Assembly: GCF_014644535.1 (NCBI RefSeq)
Contig: NZ_BMKW01000008.1
Location: forward strand, 246,679 to 310,678
From: Neoroseomonas lacus
GTDB lineage: Bacteria; Pseudomonadota; Alphaproteobacteria; Acetobacterales; Acetobacteraceae
DNA length: 64,000 nucleotides
Direction of reading: 5' to 3'
The position numbers and the translations under genes were made by a program. Under the pieces are notes generated by a model. The model was not told where the DNA came from, ran no database searches, and saw only the letters and a program-made list of their open reading frames with translations. Shown piece by piece: positions 51,182 through 64,000 of the stretch. Each line of letters starts with the position of its first letter. Position 1 is the stretch's first letter.

Positions 51182-51404
51182 GGTATTTTAGGCGCTTGGA
51201 GGTCCGCCGGCACGCAACAAAGCGTGTCGACCGCCCCGCGGAGGGCAGCCGTGACGGCGCTGCGGGACAGCTTCTGTCATGTTGCGCTTGCAATGCATGG
51301 CCGGACGTCGCAGATAGCCGCACCGACTAATCGGCGTGAACCCTTGGGGCGGCGCGGAGCGGATGCTCCCGCGCGGGCGCCCATTTCTGCTTATGGAGGC
51401 CCTC
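51182..51404. promoter_or_regulatory. Divergent promoter region of DUF1800 and EF-G genes
   Basis: These 223 bases must hold both promoters. On the plus strand TTGCAA (about 51288) followed 18 bases later by AGATAG is a weak candidate for the EF-G gene. The real EF-G ribosome site GGAGG is at 51395-51399. No gene is seen. Confidence 0.4.
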
Positions 51405-53486
<2,082 letters not shown>

Positions 53487-53511
53487 TCCGACCGACAATC
53501 CGGTCATGCCG

Positions 53512-53536
53512 CGGCGCGGGGACAACCTCCGCGCCG
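53512..53536 (+). terminator. Terminator hairpin after fusA
   Basis: CGGCGCGG (53512-53519) pairs with CCGCGCCG (53529-53536) over a nine-base loop, followed by TTTG. It begins 26 bases after the EF-G stop. Confidence 0.65.
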
Positions 53537-53634
53537 TTTGCATGTCGGGGCGAGGGCCATGTCTCGGCGTAGTTGCCCGAGGCGGGCCTCCGCATGGATG
53601 CTCCTTGCGGCGCCGAGACAAAAGGAGGTCCGCC

Positions 53635-53880
53635 ATGAGGTACACCGTCGCGGCCCTGTCCATGGCCACGATGCTGGCGCCCGCCGTGGCGTTGGCGGAC
53701 TACTATGCCTACTGCGCCAACAACCGCATCGAGGTGGACAGCCGCAACCCCGAGCAGATGGCCAGCGCGCGTGGCTCGGGCACCTGCCAGATGGGCCCCA
53801 AATTCGGCTTCCTGTCGGACGCGCAATCCTTCGCGCAGCGCAATTTCGGCGGGCCCGGCAGCGCCTGTTCCTGCCGCTGA
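53635..53880 (+). CDS. Small secreted protein of unknown function
   Basis: An 81-residue protein with a signal peptide (MRYTVAALSMATMLAPAVALA) and a mature part of about 60 residues with four Cys: YYAYCANNRIEV, GSGTCQMG and a final SACSCR. They could form two disulfide bonds in the periplasm. The ribosome-binding site AAAGGAGG, 6 bases before the ATG, is near-perfect, so expression is probably strong. I do not recognise a family. It converges with the MaoC-like gene, 16 bases apart. Confidence 0.65.
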   Translation: MRYTVAALSMATMLAPAVALADYYAYCANNRIEVDSRNPEQMASARGSGTCQMGPKFGFLSDAQSFAQRNFGGPGSACSCR

Positions 53881-53896
53881 GGCGGCTGCGGCGCGC

Positions 53897-54343
53897 TCAA
53901 CGCCGCAGGAAATGCGTCCCGACCGCGTCGAGCACCACCACTCCATCGGCAACCCGCCGCGCCGTGTAGCGCAGCTTGGCGATGCCGAGCGGCCGGCCCG
54001 AGCGCGACGGCCGCACCTCATCCACCTCGACCCGGATGGCGATCTCCTCATCCGGGCGCAGCGGTGCCGGCCAGCGGCTGTCGATCTGGTTGCCGCCGAC
54101 CGAGATGCCCGAGATCAGCCCGCTGCGCATCACATGGCCGAACACCGCCGAGAGGGTGTGCAGCCCGCTAACCACGAGTTCGCCGAACAGGCTGTCGCGC
54201 GCCGCCTCGGGGTCGAGGTGAAAGAATTGCGGGTCGTAGCGCGAGGCGAAGGCAACGACCTCCTCCAGCGGCAGGGACAGCGTGCCGATGTCCCAGCCCT
54301 GGCCGGGTGCGAGGTCGTCGAGGGAGCGGATCGGGTCGGTCAT
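53897..54343 (-). CDS. MaoC-like (hot-dog fold) dehydratase
   Basis: A 148-residue hot-dog protein. It has SLPLEEVVAFASRYDPQFFHLDPEAA near residues 23-48, where the catalytic Asp (YDPQFFH) and His of (R)-specific enoyl-CoA hydratases are found, and LVVSGLHTLSAVFGHVMR as the central helix. The C-terminal half carries RPDEEIAIRVEVDEVRPS. It probably hydrates or dehydrates acyl-CoA or acyl-ACP intermediates. No partner enzyme is adjacent. The ATG at 54343 has GGGAG-like bases upstream. Confidence 0.83.
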   Translation of the reverse strand: MTDPIRSLDDLAPGQGWDIGTLSLPLEEVVAFASRYDPQFFHLDPEAARDSLFGELVVSGLHTLSAVFGHVMRSGLISGISVGGNQIDSRWPAPLRPDEEIAIRVEVDEVRPSRSGRPLGIAKLRYTARRVADGVVVLDAVGTHFLRR

Positions 54344-54477
54344 GACCGCAGTCTAGCAGGCTGGGGCGGATGTCGCGGCAGGTCTCGGTGGCCCCGCCGC
54401 GCCGCCCGTGCGCCCGGCCCTTGCGGAGGGGCGGAGCGCTGACGCAGGCTCCCGCTTCCTCGCCGGAGTCCGGACCC

Positions 54478-55359
54478 ATGCTGTTGCCGCGACGTTTCCC
54501 CAGGGCCGTGTTGGGCCTCGCCTTGCTGATCGGTGGCTGTGTCGCCGCGCCGCCGCCCGCCCCGCCCACCCCGGCGGGCCGCTTTGCCGCGCTGGTGGCT
54601 GCCGCGGACCAGTCGGCCGGGCAGGTGGTGGATCATCTGGCGCGGCGCGAACAGCAGGAGGTGCAGGAGGCGGGCACCCTCCGCTTCGGCGCCGGTGCCT
54701 TGCCGCCCGCGCCCCCGCCGCCGGCCGCGCCCGCCGCCGGTGCCGTGCTCGACCCCGGGATGAAGCTGATCCTGCTGGAGGCGCAGCGCCTGGCCGCCCT
54801 GTCCGCCGGGCAGGCCCCGGCCGAGGGCCAGCAGGGCGCGGCCCTGATGCGGCGTCTGCAGGACAGCCTCGCCGCGTTGCGCTCGGTGCCGGCCCGCTGG
54901 CCGTCCGAGGCAGTGCGGCGGCGCGGGGTGGATGGTTTCGCGCTGCTCGCCGAAGCCGTGCCGGCGGGCAGCACCCCGGCGGTGGTGGCCAGCGCCCGGC
55001 AGCGCGCGATCGGCGATGCCGTGCTGTTGATGCGCGCGGTCGTCGGGGACGATCCGCGCCTCGGCATGCGCGGCGCGTTGGCGCAGCGCCATGCGGCCTG
55101 GCGCGCCGCGCAGACGGCGATGCTCAACACGGTGCGCAACGACCGCAACATCAGCCCCGACCAGCGCATGCAGGCCTGGAACGCCGCCCAGACGCGGCTG
55201 GCCGCCGACCCGCCGGAGGTTGCGGCGGCGGAACTGCACCGGCTGCTTGGCGGGCTGCCGGCCGCGCATGCGGCGGCCGGGGCAGGGGATGCCGCCGGGG
55301 TGGAGGCCTTCGCCGGCGAAGTGGCGCGCATGCAGGCGCTCGCGTTGCAGGCGCGATGA
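54478..55359 (+). CDS. Lipoprotein of unknown function
   Basis: A 293-residue protein with signal RAVLGLALLIGGC, so a lipid-modified Cys near residue 21. A proline-rich stretch (APPPAPPTPAGR) follows, then mostly helical sequence rich in Ala, Arg and Gln with a second Pro/Ala linker (PPAPPPPAAPAAG) near residue 80. No domain is recognised. Start at the ATG 54478 with GGAG 9 bases upstream. It lies 95 bases before eno and could share its transcript. Role in the envelope is inferred only from the lipobox. Confidence 0.65.
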   Translation: MLLPRRFPRAVLGLALLIGGCVAAPPPAPPTPAGRFAALVAAADQSAGQVVDHLARREQQEVQEAGTLRFGAGALPPAPPPPAAPAAGAVLDPGMKLILLEAQRLAALSAGQAPAEGQQGAALMRRLQDSLAALRSVPARWPSEAVRRRGVDGFALLAEAVPAGSTPAVVASARQRAIGDAVLLMRAVVGDDPRLGMRGALAQRHAAWRAAQTAMLNTVRNDRNISPDQRMQAWNAAQTRLAADPPEVAAAELHRLLGGLPAAHAAAGAGDAAGVEAFAGEVARMQALALQAR

Positions 55360-55366
55360 AGCATGA

Positions 55367-56731
<1,365 letters not shown>

Positions 56732-56737
56732 CCGCAC

Positions 56738-56771
56738 GCCCTGCTATGCGCACCGACGCGCATGGCAGGGC
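56738..56771 (+). terminator. Hairpin after eno
   Basis: GCCCTGC-T-ATGCGC (56738-56751) pairs with GCGCAT-G-GCAGGGC (56758-56771) with a single mismatch and a six-base loop. It starts 7 bases after the enolase stop. There is no T-run. It probably protects or ends the eno message. Confidence 0.65.
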
Positions 56772-56919
56772 GGCAGACCGAGGGGCCGTTCAAGGTACGA
56801 CCGGCCGCGCCGGACGCGTGAATGCAGAGCAGGCGCGTCCGCCAACCGGCATTGAGTCCCCTTTTGTCGCGACGCTTGCGAAAAATGCGGGCGTTGCGCC
56901 GATTTCCTGGTCGAACCGC

Positions 56920-56949
56920 GTGACACGGATTCGCCGTGGTGCTTAGAAT
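56920..56949 (+). promoter_or_regulatory. Promoter of ftsB
   Basis: GTGACA (56920-56925) matches the -35 consensus at five positions. After 18 bases TAGAAT (56944-56949) matches the -10 at five of six. The predicted start point near 56956 leaves a 5' leader of about 15 bases before the GTG at 56971. Confidence 0.6.
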
Positions 56950-56970
56950 CACAAAGTCGCCAAACATCAG

Positions 56971-57300
56971 GTGTTTGCGTTGCGGTTCCTCAGGCGCTTT
57001 TTCCAAGCCATCGCCATGCCATGTCTGTTCATGGCGCTGTCGGGCTATTTCGCTTGGCATGCCATGCATGGCGACCGCGGGCTGATCGCACGCGAGCAGC
57101 GCCTGGCCGACATCGCCGCCGCGCGCGCGGAACTCTCCCATGCCGAAGCCGATCGCGACGCCATCGAACGCCGCGTCACCGGCCTGCGCGGTGACCGTGT
57201 CGATCGCGACCAGCTCGACGAACGCGCCCGCGCCCTGCTGAACATGGTCGGCCGCGACGAGATCGTCGTGCCCTACGCGCCGGAACGCCGCCTCTACTGA
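56971..57300 (+). CDS. ftsB: Septum formation initiator / FtsB-DivIC family protein
   Basis: A 109-residue bitopic membrane protein. One membrane segment (PCLFMALSGYFAWHAMHG) is followed by a periplasmic coiled coil (LIAREQRLADIAAARAELSHA) and a conserved LLNMVGRDEIVV end. In other bacteria it joins FtsL and FtsQ in the divisome. The place between eno and pdhA is the typical one in alphaproteobacteria. The start is uncertain: the GTG at 56971 fits a promoter about 15 bases upstream but has no ribosome-binding site. TTG at 56980 or ATG at 57016 are alternatives. Confidence 0.85.
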   Translation: MFALRFLRRFFQAIAMPCLFMALSGYFAWHAMHGDRGLIAREQRLADIAAARAELSHAEADRDAIERRVTGLRGDRVDRDQLDERARALLNMVGRDEIVVPYAPERRLY

Positions 57301-57383
57301 TCCTGTGAGGCCCGTCACGCCGCCGCGCTTGCGTGGCCGCGCCATCAAGGCCAATCCTGCTGCGAATGATGGAGGCCGCCGCC

Positions 57384-59087
57384 ATGCGACGCCCGTTGCT
57401 TGTCGCCCTTGCCCTGTTGCCGCTGGCGCTGCCCGCCATCGCCCAGGACCAGCCGCGCCGCATCGCGCTCGACGCGCCGCCGGCGGCGGTCACCGTCTAT
57501 CCCGAACAGGCGACCGTCACCCGCCGCGGCACGGTCGATCTGCCGGCCGGGGTCAGCCTGCTGGTGCTCTCGGGCGTGCCGACCGGCGTATTGCGCGACA
57601 GCGTGACGGCGCGCGGCCAGGCGAGCGGCGCGGTCGCCATCGGCGCCGTCGAACTGCGCCAGGCAAGCTTCGACCGCCGCGATGTCGATGCACGCCGCGC
57701 CGGGCTCGAAGCGCAGCAGCGCGCCCTGGATGAGGCCATCGCCACCCTTGATGTGCAGATTGCCGCCCAGGCCGCCCAGCTGCGCCTGATCGAACGCCTC
57801 GCCGGCGGCTTCGTCACCGCCCAGCGCCAGCCGACCGCGCCCAATGAGCCGCCGCCACGCCTGTCGGCCGACCCGGCCGCCTGGCGCAACGCCTGGGATG
57901 CGGTGCGCGAGGGCACCGCCGAGGCCGGCGAGGCCACCCGCCGCCTGCAGGCCGACCGCCATCAGGCCGAGCAGCGGCGCGAGGCGCTGAAGGCCGAGAT
58001 CGGCATGCTCGGCGGCCCGCCGCCGGGTGCGCTGGAAATCGCCGTCAGCGTCCAGGCCGCCGCGCCCACGCGGTTGGAGCTGCAGGTCGCCTACCAGATC
58101 CCCGGCGCGCGCTGGCTGCCGGTCTATGAGGCACGGCTCGACAGCCAAGCCGGGCGCGTCGCCCTGCGGCAGGAAGCGATCGTCGCCCAGACCACCGGGG
58201 AGGATTGGACCGACGTCGCCCTGACGCTGTCCACCGCCCGCCCGGCCGAAGGCGCCGCGCCGCCGAGGCTCTCGCCCTGGCGCATCGCGCTGGTCGACCC
58301 GGCGGCGCTGCAGCGTGAAAACGCCGCGCGCGACCGGCTGTCCGGCGGCATGGCGACACGCGGCGTCGCCCCCGCCGCGCCGATGACCGCAGCTCCGCCC
58401 CCGCCGCCGCGGCAGGAGGCCCAGGCCGTCACCGCCACCGTGCAGGCCGCCGGCTTCGCGGTGGAATACGTCATCCCCGGTCGCGCCACGGTGCGCGCCG
58501 ATGGCAGCGAACGACGCGTCCGCATCGCCGACATGGACGCCGCCGCGACCGTCACGGCCTTCACCGTGCCGCGCGTCGCGCCGCGTGCCTTCCTGCGGGC
58601 GCGCTTTGCCCACGCGGTCGCCGCGCCGACGCTGCCGGGCGCGGCGTCGCTGTATCTCGACGGCGTCTTCGTCGGCCGTGCCTCCCTGCCGCTGCTGCGG
58701 GCGGGGGAGGAGGTGTCGCTCGCTTTCGGTGCCGATGACCGCCTGCGCGTCGCCTACGAACCCCAGGCGCGCCGCCGGGCGCAGGAAGGCAGCCTGCTGA
58801 CCGGGCGCAGCAACACCGAGAGCTTCGAGGCGCTGATCACCCTGCGCAGCTTCCACGCCCGCCCGATCGACGTGACCGTGGAGGACCAGCTGCCGGTCTC
58901 CTCCGACGCCGACCTGACCGTCGCCATGCAGGCGGACCCGGCGCCTACGGCACGCGATGTTGACGACCGCCCCGGCGTGGTGGCCTGGACCCTGACCATG
59001 GCGCCGCAGCAGGAACGCCGGATCCGCTTCGGCTACACCGTGACCCTGCCACGCGACCGCCAGGTGCAGGGCCTGCAACGCCCCTGA
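57384..59087 (+). CDS. DUF4139 domain-containing secreted protein (paralogue 2)
   Basis: A 567-residue exported protein. Signal peptide RPLLVALALLPLALPAIAQD; N-terminal beta domain (AVTVYPEQATVTRRGTVDLP, the DUF4140 part); a coiled-coil hairpin at about 105-210 (QQRALDEAIATLDVQIAAQA); and the DUF4139 core from about 225 with VAYQIPGARWLPVYEARL and EDWTDVALTLSTARP. Unlike paralogue 1 at 30867 it has the coiled coil in the middle, as in mucoidy inhibitor A-type proteins. The ATG at 57384 has GGAGG 8 bases upstream. It sits between ftsB and pdhA, where those genes are usually adjacent, so it looks inserted. Confidence 0.82.
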   Translation: MRRPLLVALALLPLALPAIAQDQPRRIALDAPPAAVTVYPEQATVTRRGTVDLPAGVSLLVLSGVPTGVLRDSVTARGQASGAVAIGAVELRQASFDRRDVDARRAGLEAQQRALDEAIATLDVQIAAQAAQLRLIERLAGGFVTAQRQPTAPNEPPPRLSADPAAWRNAWDAVREGTAEAGEATRRLQADRHQAEQRREALKAEIGMLGGPPPGALEIAVSVQAAAPTRLELQVAYQIPGARWLPVYEARLDSQAGRVALRQEAIVAQTTGEDWTDVALTLSTARPAEGAAPPRLSPWRIALVDPAALQRENAARDRLSGGMATRGVAPAAPMTAAPPPPPRQEAQAVTATVQAAGFAVEYVIPGRATVRADGSERRVRIADMDAAATVTAFTVPRVAPRAFLRARFAHAVAAPTLPGAASLYLDGVFVGRASLPLLRAGEEVSLAFGADDRLRVAYEPQARRRAQEGSLLTGRSNTESFEALITLRSFHARPIDVTVEDQLPVSSDADLTVAMQADPAPTARDVDDRPGVVAWTLTMAPQQERRIRFGYTVTLPRDRQVQGLQRP

Positions 59088-59118
59088 TTCCGGGGGCAGA
59101 TCGCGGCGTTTGAGACAC

Positions 59119-59137
59119 TTAACCGAAATTCGGTTAA
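59119..59137. promoter_or_regulatory. Palindrome 1 upstream of pdhA
   Basis: TTAACCGAAATTCGGTTAA has perfect 9-base arms around a single central A. It lies 107 bases upstream of the pdhA start, near a TTGAGA (59110-59115) that could be a -35 box. It is a strong candidate operator; the regulator is not in the window. Confidence 0.65.
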
Positions 59138-59143
59138 ACGTCT

Positions 59144-59158
59144 TATTGCATTGCAATA
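59144..59158. promoter_or_regulatory. Palindrome 2 upstream of pdhA
   Basis: TATTGCATTGCAATA has 7-base arms around a single T. It starts six bases after palindrome 1 and has an unrelated sequence, so a different regulator may bind. TTGCAA-type half-sites are known for acyl-CoA-responsive regulators of alphaproteobacteria, which would suit control of acetyl-CoA production; this link is inference. Confidence 0.55.
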
Positions 59159-59243
59159 GAAGGATTTTCGCGCAGTCTGACTTGCGAAATCTGTCGTCGC
59201 GCGCCTAATAGGCGACAGACAGCCTTCCCGAGGGAGACGCCGC

Positions 59244-60266
59244 ATGGCCCAGGCCACGGAGACCACCAGCAAGCGCCGTGGGAAGGGGAAGGAGCCGCCG
59301 ATCGCGCGCGACGACCTGCTCAAGGCCTACCGGGACATGTTGCTGATCCGCCGCTTCGAGGAGAAGGCGGGCCAGCTCTACGGCATGGGGCTGATCGGCG
59401 GCTTCTGCCACCTCTATATCGGCCAGGAAGCCGTGGTGGTGGGCGTTCAGATGTGCCTCAAGTCGGGCGACGAGGTCATCACCTCCTATCGCGACCACGG
59501 GCACATGCTCGCCACCGGCATGGAAGCGCGCGGCGTGATGGCCGAGCTGACCGGGCGCATCGGCGGCTATTCCAAGGGCAAGGGCGGGAGCATGCATATG
59601 TTCTCGCGCGAGAAGGGCTTCTACGGCGGGCACGGCATCGTCGGCGCCCAGGTCAGCCTCGGCACCGGCCTCGCCTTCGCCAATTGGTACCGCGAGGATG
59701 GCGCCATCGCCGTCACCTATTTCGGCGAGGGCGCATCCAACCAGGGCCAAGTCTATGAAAGCATGAACCTCGCCGCCCTGTTCAAGCTGCCCTGCATCTA
59801 CGTCATCGAGAACAACAAATACGGCATGGGCACCAGCGTCGAGCGCGCCTCCGCCTCGCGCGACCTGTCGCAGAACGGCGCCGCCTGGGGCATCCCCGGC
59901 GAGCAGGTGAACGGCATGGATGTGGTCGCCGTGCGCGAGGCCGCCGAGCGCGCCGCAGCCTATTGCCGCGCTAACAAGGGGCCGTACCTCCTTGAGATGA
60001 AGACGTACCGCTATCGCGGCCATTCCATGTCCGACCCCGCCAAGTACCGCACGCGCGAGGAAGTGCAGAAGATGCGCGAGACCTCGGACTGCATCGAGAC
60101 CGCGCGCAAGCTGCTGGTCGACCAGTTCGCCGCCACCGAGGCCGAGCTGAAGGTGATCGACGACGACGTGAAGGCGATCGTGCAGGACGCCGCCGATTTC
60201 GCGCAGCAGAGCCCGGAGCCGCCGGAGTCCGAGCTGTGGACCGACGTTCTCGTGGAGACGAAGTGA
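59244..60266 (+). CDS. pdhA: Pyruvate dehydrogenase E1 component, alpha subunit
   Basis: A 340-residue subunit of the E1 heterotetramer, which decarboxylates pyruvate with thiamine diphosphate. It has [20 protein letters not shown] near residue 32, the [20 protein letters not shown] block, and the cofactor motif [19 protein letters not shown] with closing NNKYGMGT. The phosphorylation-loop region [15 protein letters not shown] is conserved. GAGGGAG lies 7 bases before the ATG. The E1-beta gene starts one base after the stop. Two palindromes upstream may control the whole unit. Confidence 0.96.
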   Translation: MAQATETTSKRRGKGKEPPIARDDLLKAYRDMLLIRRFEEKAGQLYGMGLIGGFCHLYIGQEAVVVGVQMCLKSGDEVITSYRDHGHMLATGMEARGVMAELTGRIGGYSKGKGGSMHMFSREKGFYGGHGIVGAQVSLGTGLAFANWYREDGAIAVTYFGEGASNQGQVYESMNLAALFKLPCIYVIENNKYGMGTSVERASASRDLSQNGAAWGIPGEQVNGMDVVAVREAAERAAAYCRANKGPYLLEMKTYRYRGHSMSDPAKYRTREEVQKMRETSDCIETARKLLVDQFAATEAELKVIDDDVKAIVQDAADFAQQSPEPPESELWTDVLVETK

Positions 60267-60267
60267 C

Positions 60268-61647
<1,380 letters not shown>

Positions 61648-61665
61648 GGCGCGGGGGAACGATCC

Positions 61666-62952
61666 ATGGCCACGAACATCCTGATGCCGGCCCTCTCGCC
61701 CACCATGACCGAGGGCAACCTCGCGCGCTGGCTCAAGAAGGAAGGCGACCGCATCAAATCCGGCGACGTCATCGCCGAGATCGAGACCGACAAGGCGACG
61801 ATGGAAGTCGAGGCCGTGGATGAGGGCATCCTCGGCAAGATCCTGGTGCCGGATGGCGCGCAGGGCGTGAAGGTGAACGACGTGATCGCCGTGCTGGTGG
61901 ATGAGGGCGAGGCGGTGCCGTCGGGCGCGCCCGCACCGGCCGCCGCGTCGGCGCCGGCCGCCGCAGCACCTGCGCCCGCCGCGGCACCGTCGGCCGCTCC
62001 GGTTGCGTTGAACCCGCAGCCGCTGCCGCCATCCGGTGGCGACCGCGTCTTTGCCTCGCCGCTGGCGCGGCGCATGGCGCAGCAGGCGGGGCTCGACCTG
62101 GCGGGTTTGAAGGGCTCCGGCCCCAATGGCCGCATCGTGAAGTCGGATGTCGAGGCCGCACTGTCGCGTGGCCCGGCCGCCGCGCCGACGGTTGCCGCCG
62201 CGCCAGCCGCCGCACCGGCACCGAGGCCGGCCGCAACACCCTTCACCACCACCGCGCCGCATACCGCCGTGCCGAACAGCACGATGCGCAAGGTGATCGC
62301 CCGCCGCCTGTCGGAATCCAAGGCGACCATCCCGCATTTCTACGTGACGATGGATATCGAGATCGACGCGCTGCTGAAGTTGCGCTCCGACCTCAACGCC
62401 CGTTCGCCGAAGGATGGGCCGGGCGCCTACAAGCTCAGCGTCAACGACCTGGTCATCAAGGCGACCGCCGCGACGCTGCGCCGCTTCCCGGGCTGCAACG
62501 CCTCCTGGACCGATGACGCGATCATCCAGTACCACGACGTCGACATCTCGGTGGCGGTGTCGATCCCGGAAGGCCTGATCACGCCGATCGTGCGCAGCGC
62601 CGACAAGAAGGGCCTCGCCGCGATCAGCGGCGAGATGAAGGATCTCGCCGCGCGCGCCAAGTCCGGCAAGCTGAAGCCCGAGGAATTCCAGGGCGGCGGC
62701 TTCTCCATCTCCAACATGGGGATGTATGGCGTCAGCGACTTCTCTGCGATCATCAATCCGCCGCAGGCCGGCATCCTGGCGGTCTCCGCCGGGTTGCAGA
62801 AGCCGGTGGTGAAGGATGGCGCGCTCGCCATCGCCACGGTGATGACCTGCACGCTGTCCGTCGACCACCGTGTCATCGACGGCGCGCTGGCGGCGGAATT
62901 CATCCAGGCGCTGAAGCGCACCATCGAGGACCCGCTGAGCCTGATGCTGTGA
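61666..62952 (+). CDS. pdhC: Pyruvate dehydrogenase E2 component (dihydrolipoamide acetyltransferase)
   Basis: A 428-residue protein. One lipoyl domain (residues 1-80, Lys in ETDKATMEV), an Ala/Pro linker, a peripheral-subunit-binding domain at about 125-160 ([20 protein letters not shown]), a second linker, and the catalytic domain from about 200 ([20 protein letters not shown]) to the active-site His in [18 protein letters not shown]. It forms the core of the complex and makes acetyl-CoA. Start at the ATG 61666. A GNAT gene follows 28 bases downstream. Confidence 0.96.
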   Translation: MATNILMPALSPTMTEGNLARWLKKEGDRIKSGDVIAEIETDKATMEVEAVDEGILGKILVPDGAQGVKVNDVIAVLVDEGEAVPSGAPAPAAASAPAAAAPAPAAAPSAAPVALNPQPLPPSGGDRVFASPLARRMAQQAGLDLAGLKGSGPNGRIVKSDVEAALSRGPAAAPTVAAAPAAAPAPRPAATPFTTTAPHTAVPNSTMRKVIARRLSESKATIPHFYVTMDIEIDALLKLRSDLNARSPKDGPGAYKLSVNDLVIKATAATLRRFPGCNASWTDDAIIQYHDVDISVAVSIPEGLITPIVRSADKKGLAAISGEMKDLAARAKSGKLKPEEFQGGGFSISNMGMYGVSDFSAIINPPQAGILAVSAGLQKPVVKDGALAIATVMTCTLSVDHRVIDGALAAEFIQALKRTIEDPLSLML

Positions 62953-62980
62953 CCAGGCATCCGATCCGCGCATCGGCAGC

Positions 62981-63478
62981 GTGAACCGGATGCCCCACCT
63001 CAGCATCCGCGAAGCCACGCCGGCCGACATCCCGACCATCGCGCGTTTCGTGCGCGCGCTGGCCGAATTCGAGAAGCTGGCGCACGAAGCCGTCGGCACC
63101 GAGCCCGACTTCCACGCCGCGATCTTCGGCAGCCCCCAGCGCGCCGGCTGCCTGGTCGCGGAGGTTGGCGGTGAACCGGCGGCGATCGCGCTCTACCACT
63201 GGACCTTCTCCACCTTCCTCGCCAAGCCGGGCCGGTGGCTGGAGGACCTCTGGGTGGAACCGCAATTCCGCCGCCGCGGCATCGCGAAGGCGCTGTTCGC
63301 GCGGCTCGCGACCGATACGCTCGCCGAAGGCGGAGGCCGTCTCGCCTGGAACGTGCTCGACTGGAACACACCCGCCATCGCCACCTATGACGCGATGGGC
63401 GCGCAGGCTCTCAAGGAATGGATCACCCGTCGCCTGTCCGGCGATGCGCTGAAATCCCTCGCAGTGGAGGCGACGTGA
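62981..63478 (+). CDS. GNAT-family N-acetyltransferase
   Basis: A 165-residue acetyltransferase. It begins HLSIREATPADIPTIARFVR and has the acetyl-CoA loop VEPQFRRRGIAKALFARL near residue 88, then RLAWNVLDWNTPAIATYDAMGA, the pattern of diamine- or spermidine-acetyltransferase-like GNATs. It is wedged between pdhC and lpd, and its stop overlaps the lpd start (TGATG), so its production is tied to the complex that makes its cosubstrate. The start may be the GTG at 62981 or the ATG at 62990; neither has a good ribosome site. Substrate unknown. Confidence 0.85.
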   Translation: MNRMPHLSIREATPADIPTIARFVRALAEFEKLAHEAVGTEPDFHAAIFGSPQRAGCLVAEVGGEPAAIALYHWTFSTFLAKPGRWLEDLWVEPQFRRRGIAKALFARLATDTLAEGGGRLAWNVLDWNTPAIATYDAMGAQALKEWITRRLSGDALKSLAVEAT

Positions 63479-64000
63479 TGGCCGAACAATTCGACCTGGT
63501 GGTGGTGGGCGGTGGTCCCGGCGGCTATGTCGCCGCGATCCGCGCCGCGCAGCTCAAGATGAAGGTCGCGCTGGTCGAGCGCGAAAATCTCGGCGGCATC
63601 TGCCTCAACTGGGGCTGCATCCCGACCAAGGCGCTGCTCAAGGCGTCCGAGATCAACCACATGCTGCACAGCCTCGACCATTACGGCTTCGCGGTGGACA
63701 ATCCGCGCTTCGACTTCGCCAAGGTGATCAAGCGCTCGCGCAATGTCGCCAACCAGCTCTCCTCCGGCGTGAAGGGGCTGATGAAGAAGCACAAGATCAC
63801 GGTGTTCGACGGCCATGCGAAACTCGCCGGCCCGGGCAAGGTCGCGGTCAGCAAGGACGGCAAGCCGGTCGCCGAGGTCGCCGGCAAGAACATCATCCTC
63901 GCCACCGGCGCCCGTGCACGCGTACTGCCGGGGATGGAACCCGACGGCAAGCTGATCTGGTCCTATCGCGAGGCGCTGGTCCCTGACGCCCTGCCGAAGA
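63478..64000 (+). CDS. lpd: Dihydrolipoamide dehydrogenase (N-terminal part)
   Basis: The first 174 residues are visible before the window ends. The FAD-binding loop is VVVGGGPGGYVAAIRAAQL. The redox-active cysteines are in GGICLNWGCIPTKALLKA. The second FAD motif begins ILATGARARVLPG. This is E3 of the pyruvate dehydrogenase complex, which reoxidises lipoyl groups with NAD. The ATG overlaps the acetyltransferase stop, with GGAGG 7 bases upstream. The interface and NAD domains lie beyond the window. Confidence 0.95.
   Translation, partial: MAEQFDLVVVGGGPGGYVAAIRAAQLKMKVALVERENLGGICLNWGCIPTKALLKASEINHMLHSLDHYGFAVDNPRFDFAKVIKRSRNVANQLSSGVKGLMKKHKITVFDGHAKLAGPGKVAVSKDGKPVAEVAGKNIILATGARARVLPGMEPDGKLIWSYREALVPDALPK

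Overview
The window looks like chromosomal DNA of a very GC-rich alphaproteobacterium, most probably of the Acetobacteraceae (Roseomonas-like). The grounds are the eno–ftsB–pdhABC–lpd order, an E1-beta subunit carrying its own lipoyl domain, the many Bug-type (tripartite tricarboxylate) binding proteins, frequent GTG starts and strong GC bias at third codon positions. The genus is an inference from style, not from a database match. I see no rRNA or tRNA gene, CRISPR array, insertion sequence or prophage. Genes are dense, and many neighbours overlap by 1-4 bases (GTGA, ATGA, TGATG), so they are probably translationally coupled.

Layout. 1-1.3 kb: end of a PuuE-like polysaccharide deacetylase family gene overlapping a CitE-like CoA-ester lyase. 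2-4.8 kb: an idonate/ketogluconate oxidoreductase group (idnO-like SDR, 2-hydroxyacid dehydrogenase, idnD-like dehydrogenase). 4.8-7.4 kb: a TetR-controlled detoxification operon (regulator, two glutathione transferases, peroxiredoxin-like protein) with a clear palindromic operator. 7.4-9.8 kb: class III CoA-transferase and a Bug binding protein. 9.9-11.1 kb: two paralogous proteins with a C-terminal J-domain-like module. 11.2-17.9 kb: bcp and glnE, divergent from a large AsmA/YhdP-like protein. 17.9-23.9 kb: class III aminotransferase, argC behind a putative arginine attenuator, a membrane protein, upp and a nucleotide-sugar dehydrogenase. 24.2-30.6 kb: glycosyltransferase plus thiamine-diphosphate enzyme, then two Bug proteins. 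30.9-36 kb: DUF4139 protein, LysE-type exporter, RidA-type protein, peptide-type ABC binding protein.

36.1-42.3 kb is the most unusual stretch. Three AapJ/BztA-type amino-acid binding proteins are interleaved with a TAXI-TRAP binding protein and its 4TM/12TM permease. One of the three is fused in frame to the end of the permease. No ABC permease or ATPase gene is present. A perfect 11-bp inverted repeat encloses the permease ribosome-binding site and start codon.

42.4-48.1 kb: a 26-residue membrane peptide, serA, then a purine-catabolism interval with puuD (urate hydroxylase) and uraH (hydroxyisourate hydrolase). Between these two lie two paralogous lipoproteins and an outer-membrane barrel of unknown role. 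48.1-51.2 kb: a frameshifted RTX remnant and a DUF1501/DUF1800 pair. 51.4-55.4 kb: a stand-alone EF-G gene, a small secreted protein, a MaoC-like hydratase and a lipoprotein. 55.4-64 kb: eno, ftsB, a second DUF4139 protein, pdhA-pdhB-pdhC, a GNAT acetyltransferase and the start of lpd. Two adjacent palindromes lie upstream of pdhA.

Best candidates for something undescribed: the Arg-codon leader and terminator before argC, the TRAP-permease/ABC-binding-protein fusion with its start-codon hairpin, the pdhA palindromes, the CTG-initiated TetR gene with its operator, and two families of intergenic hairpin repeats.
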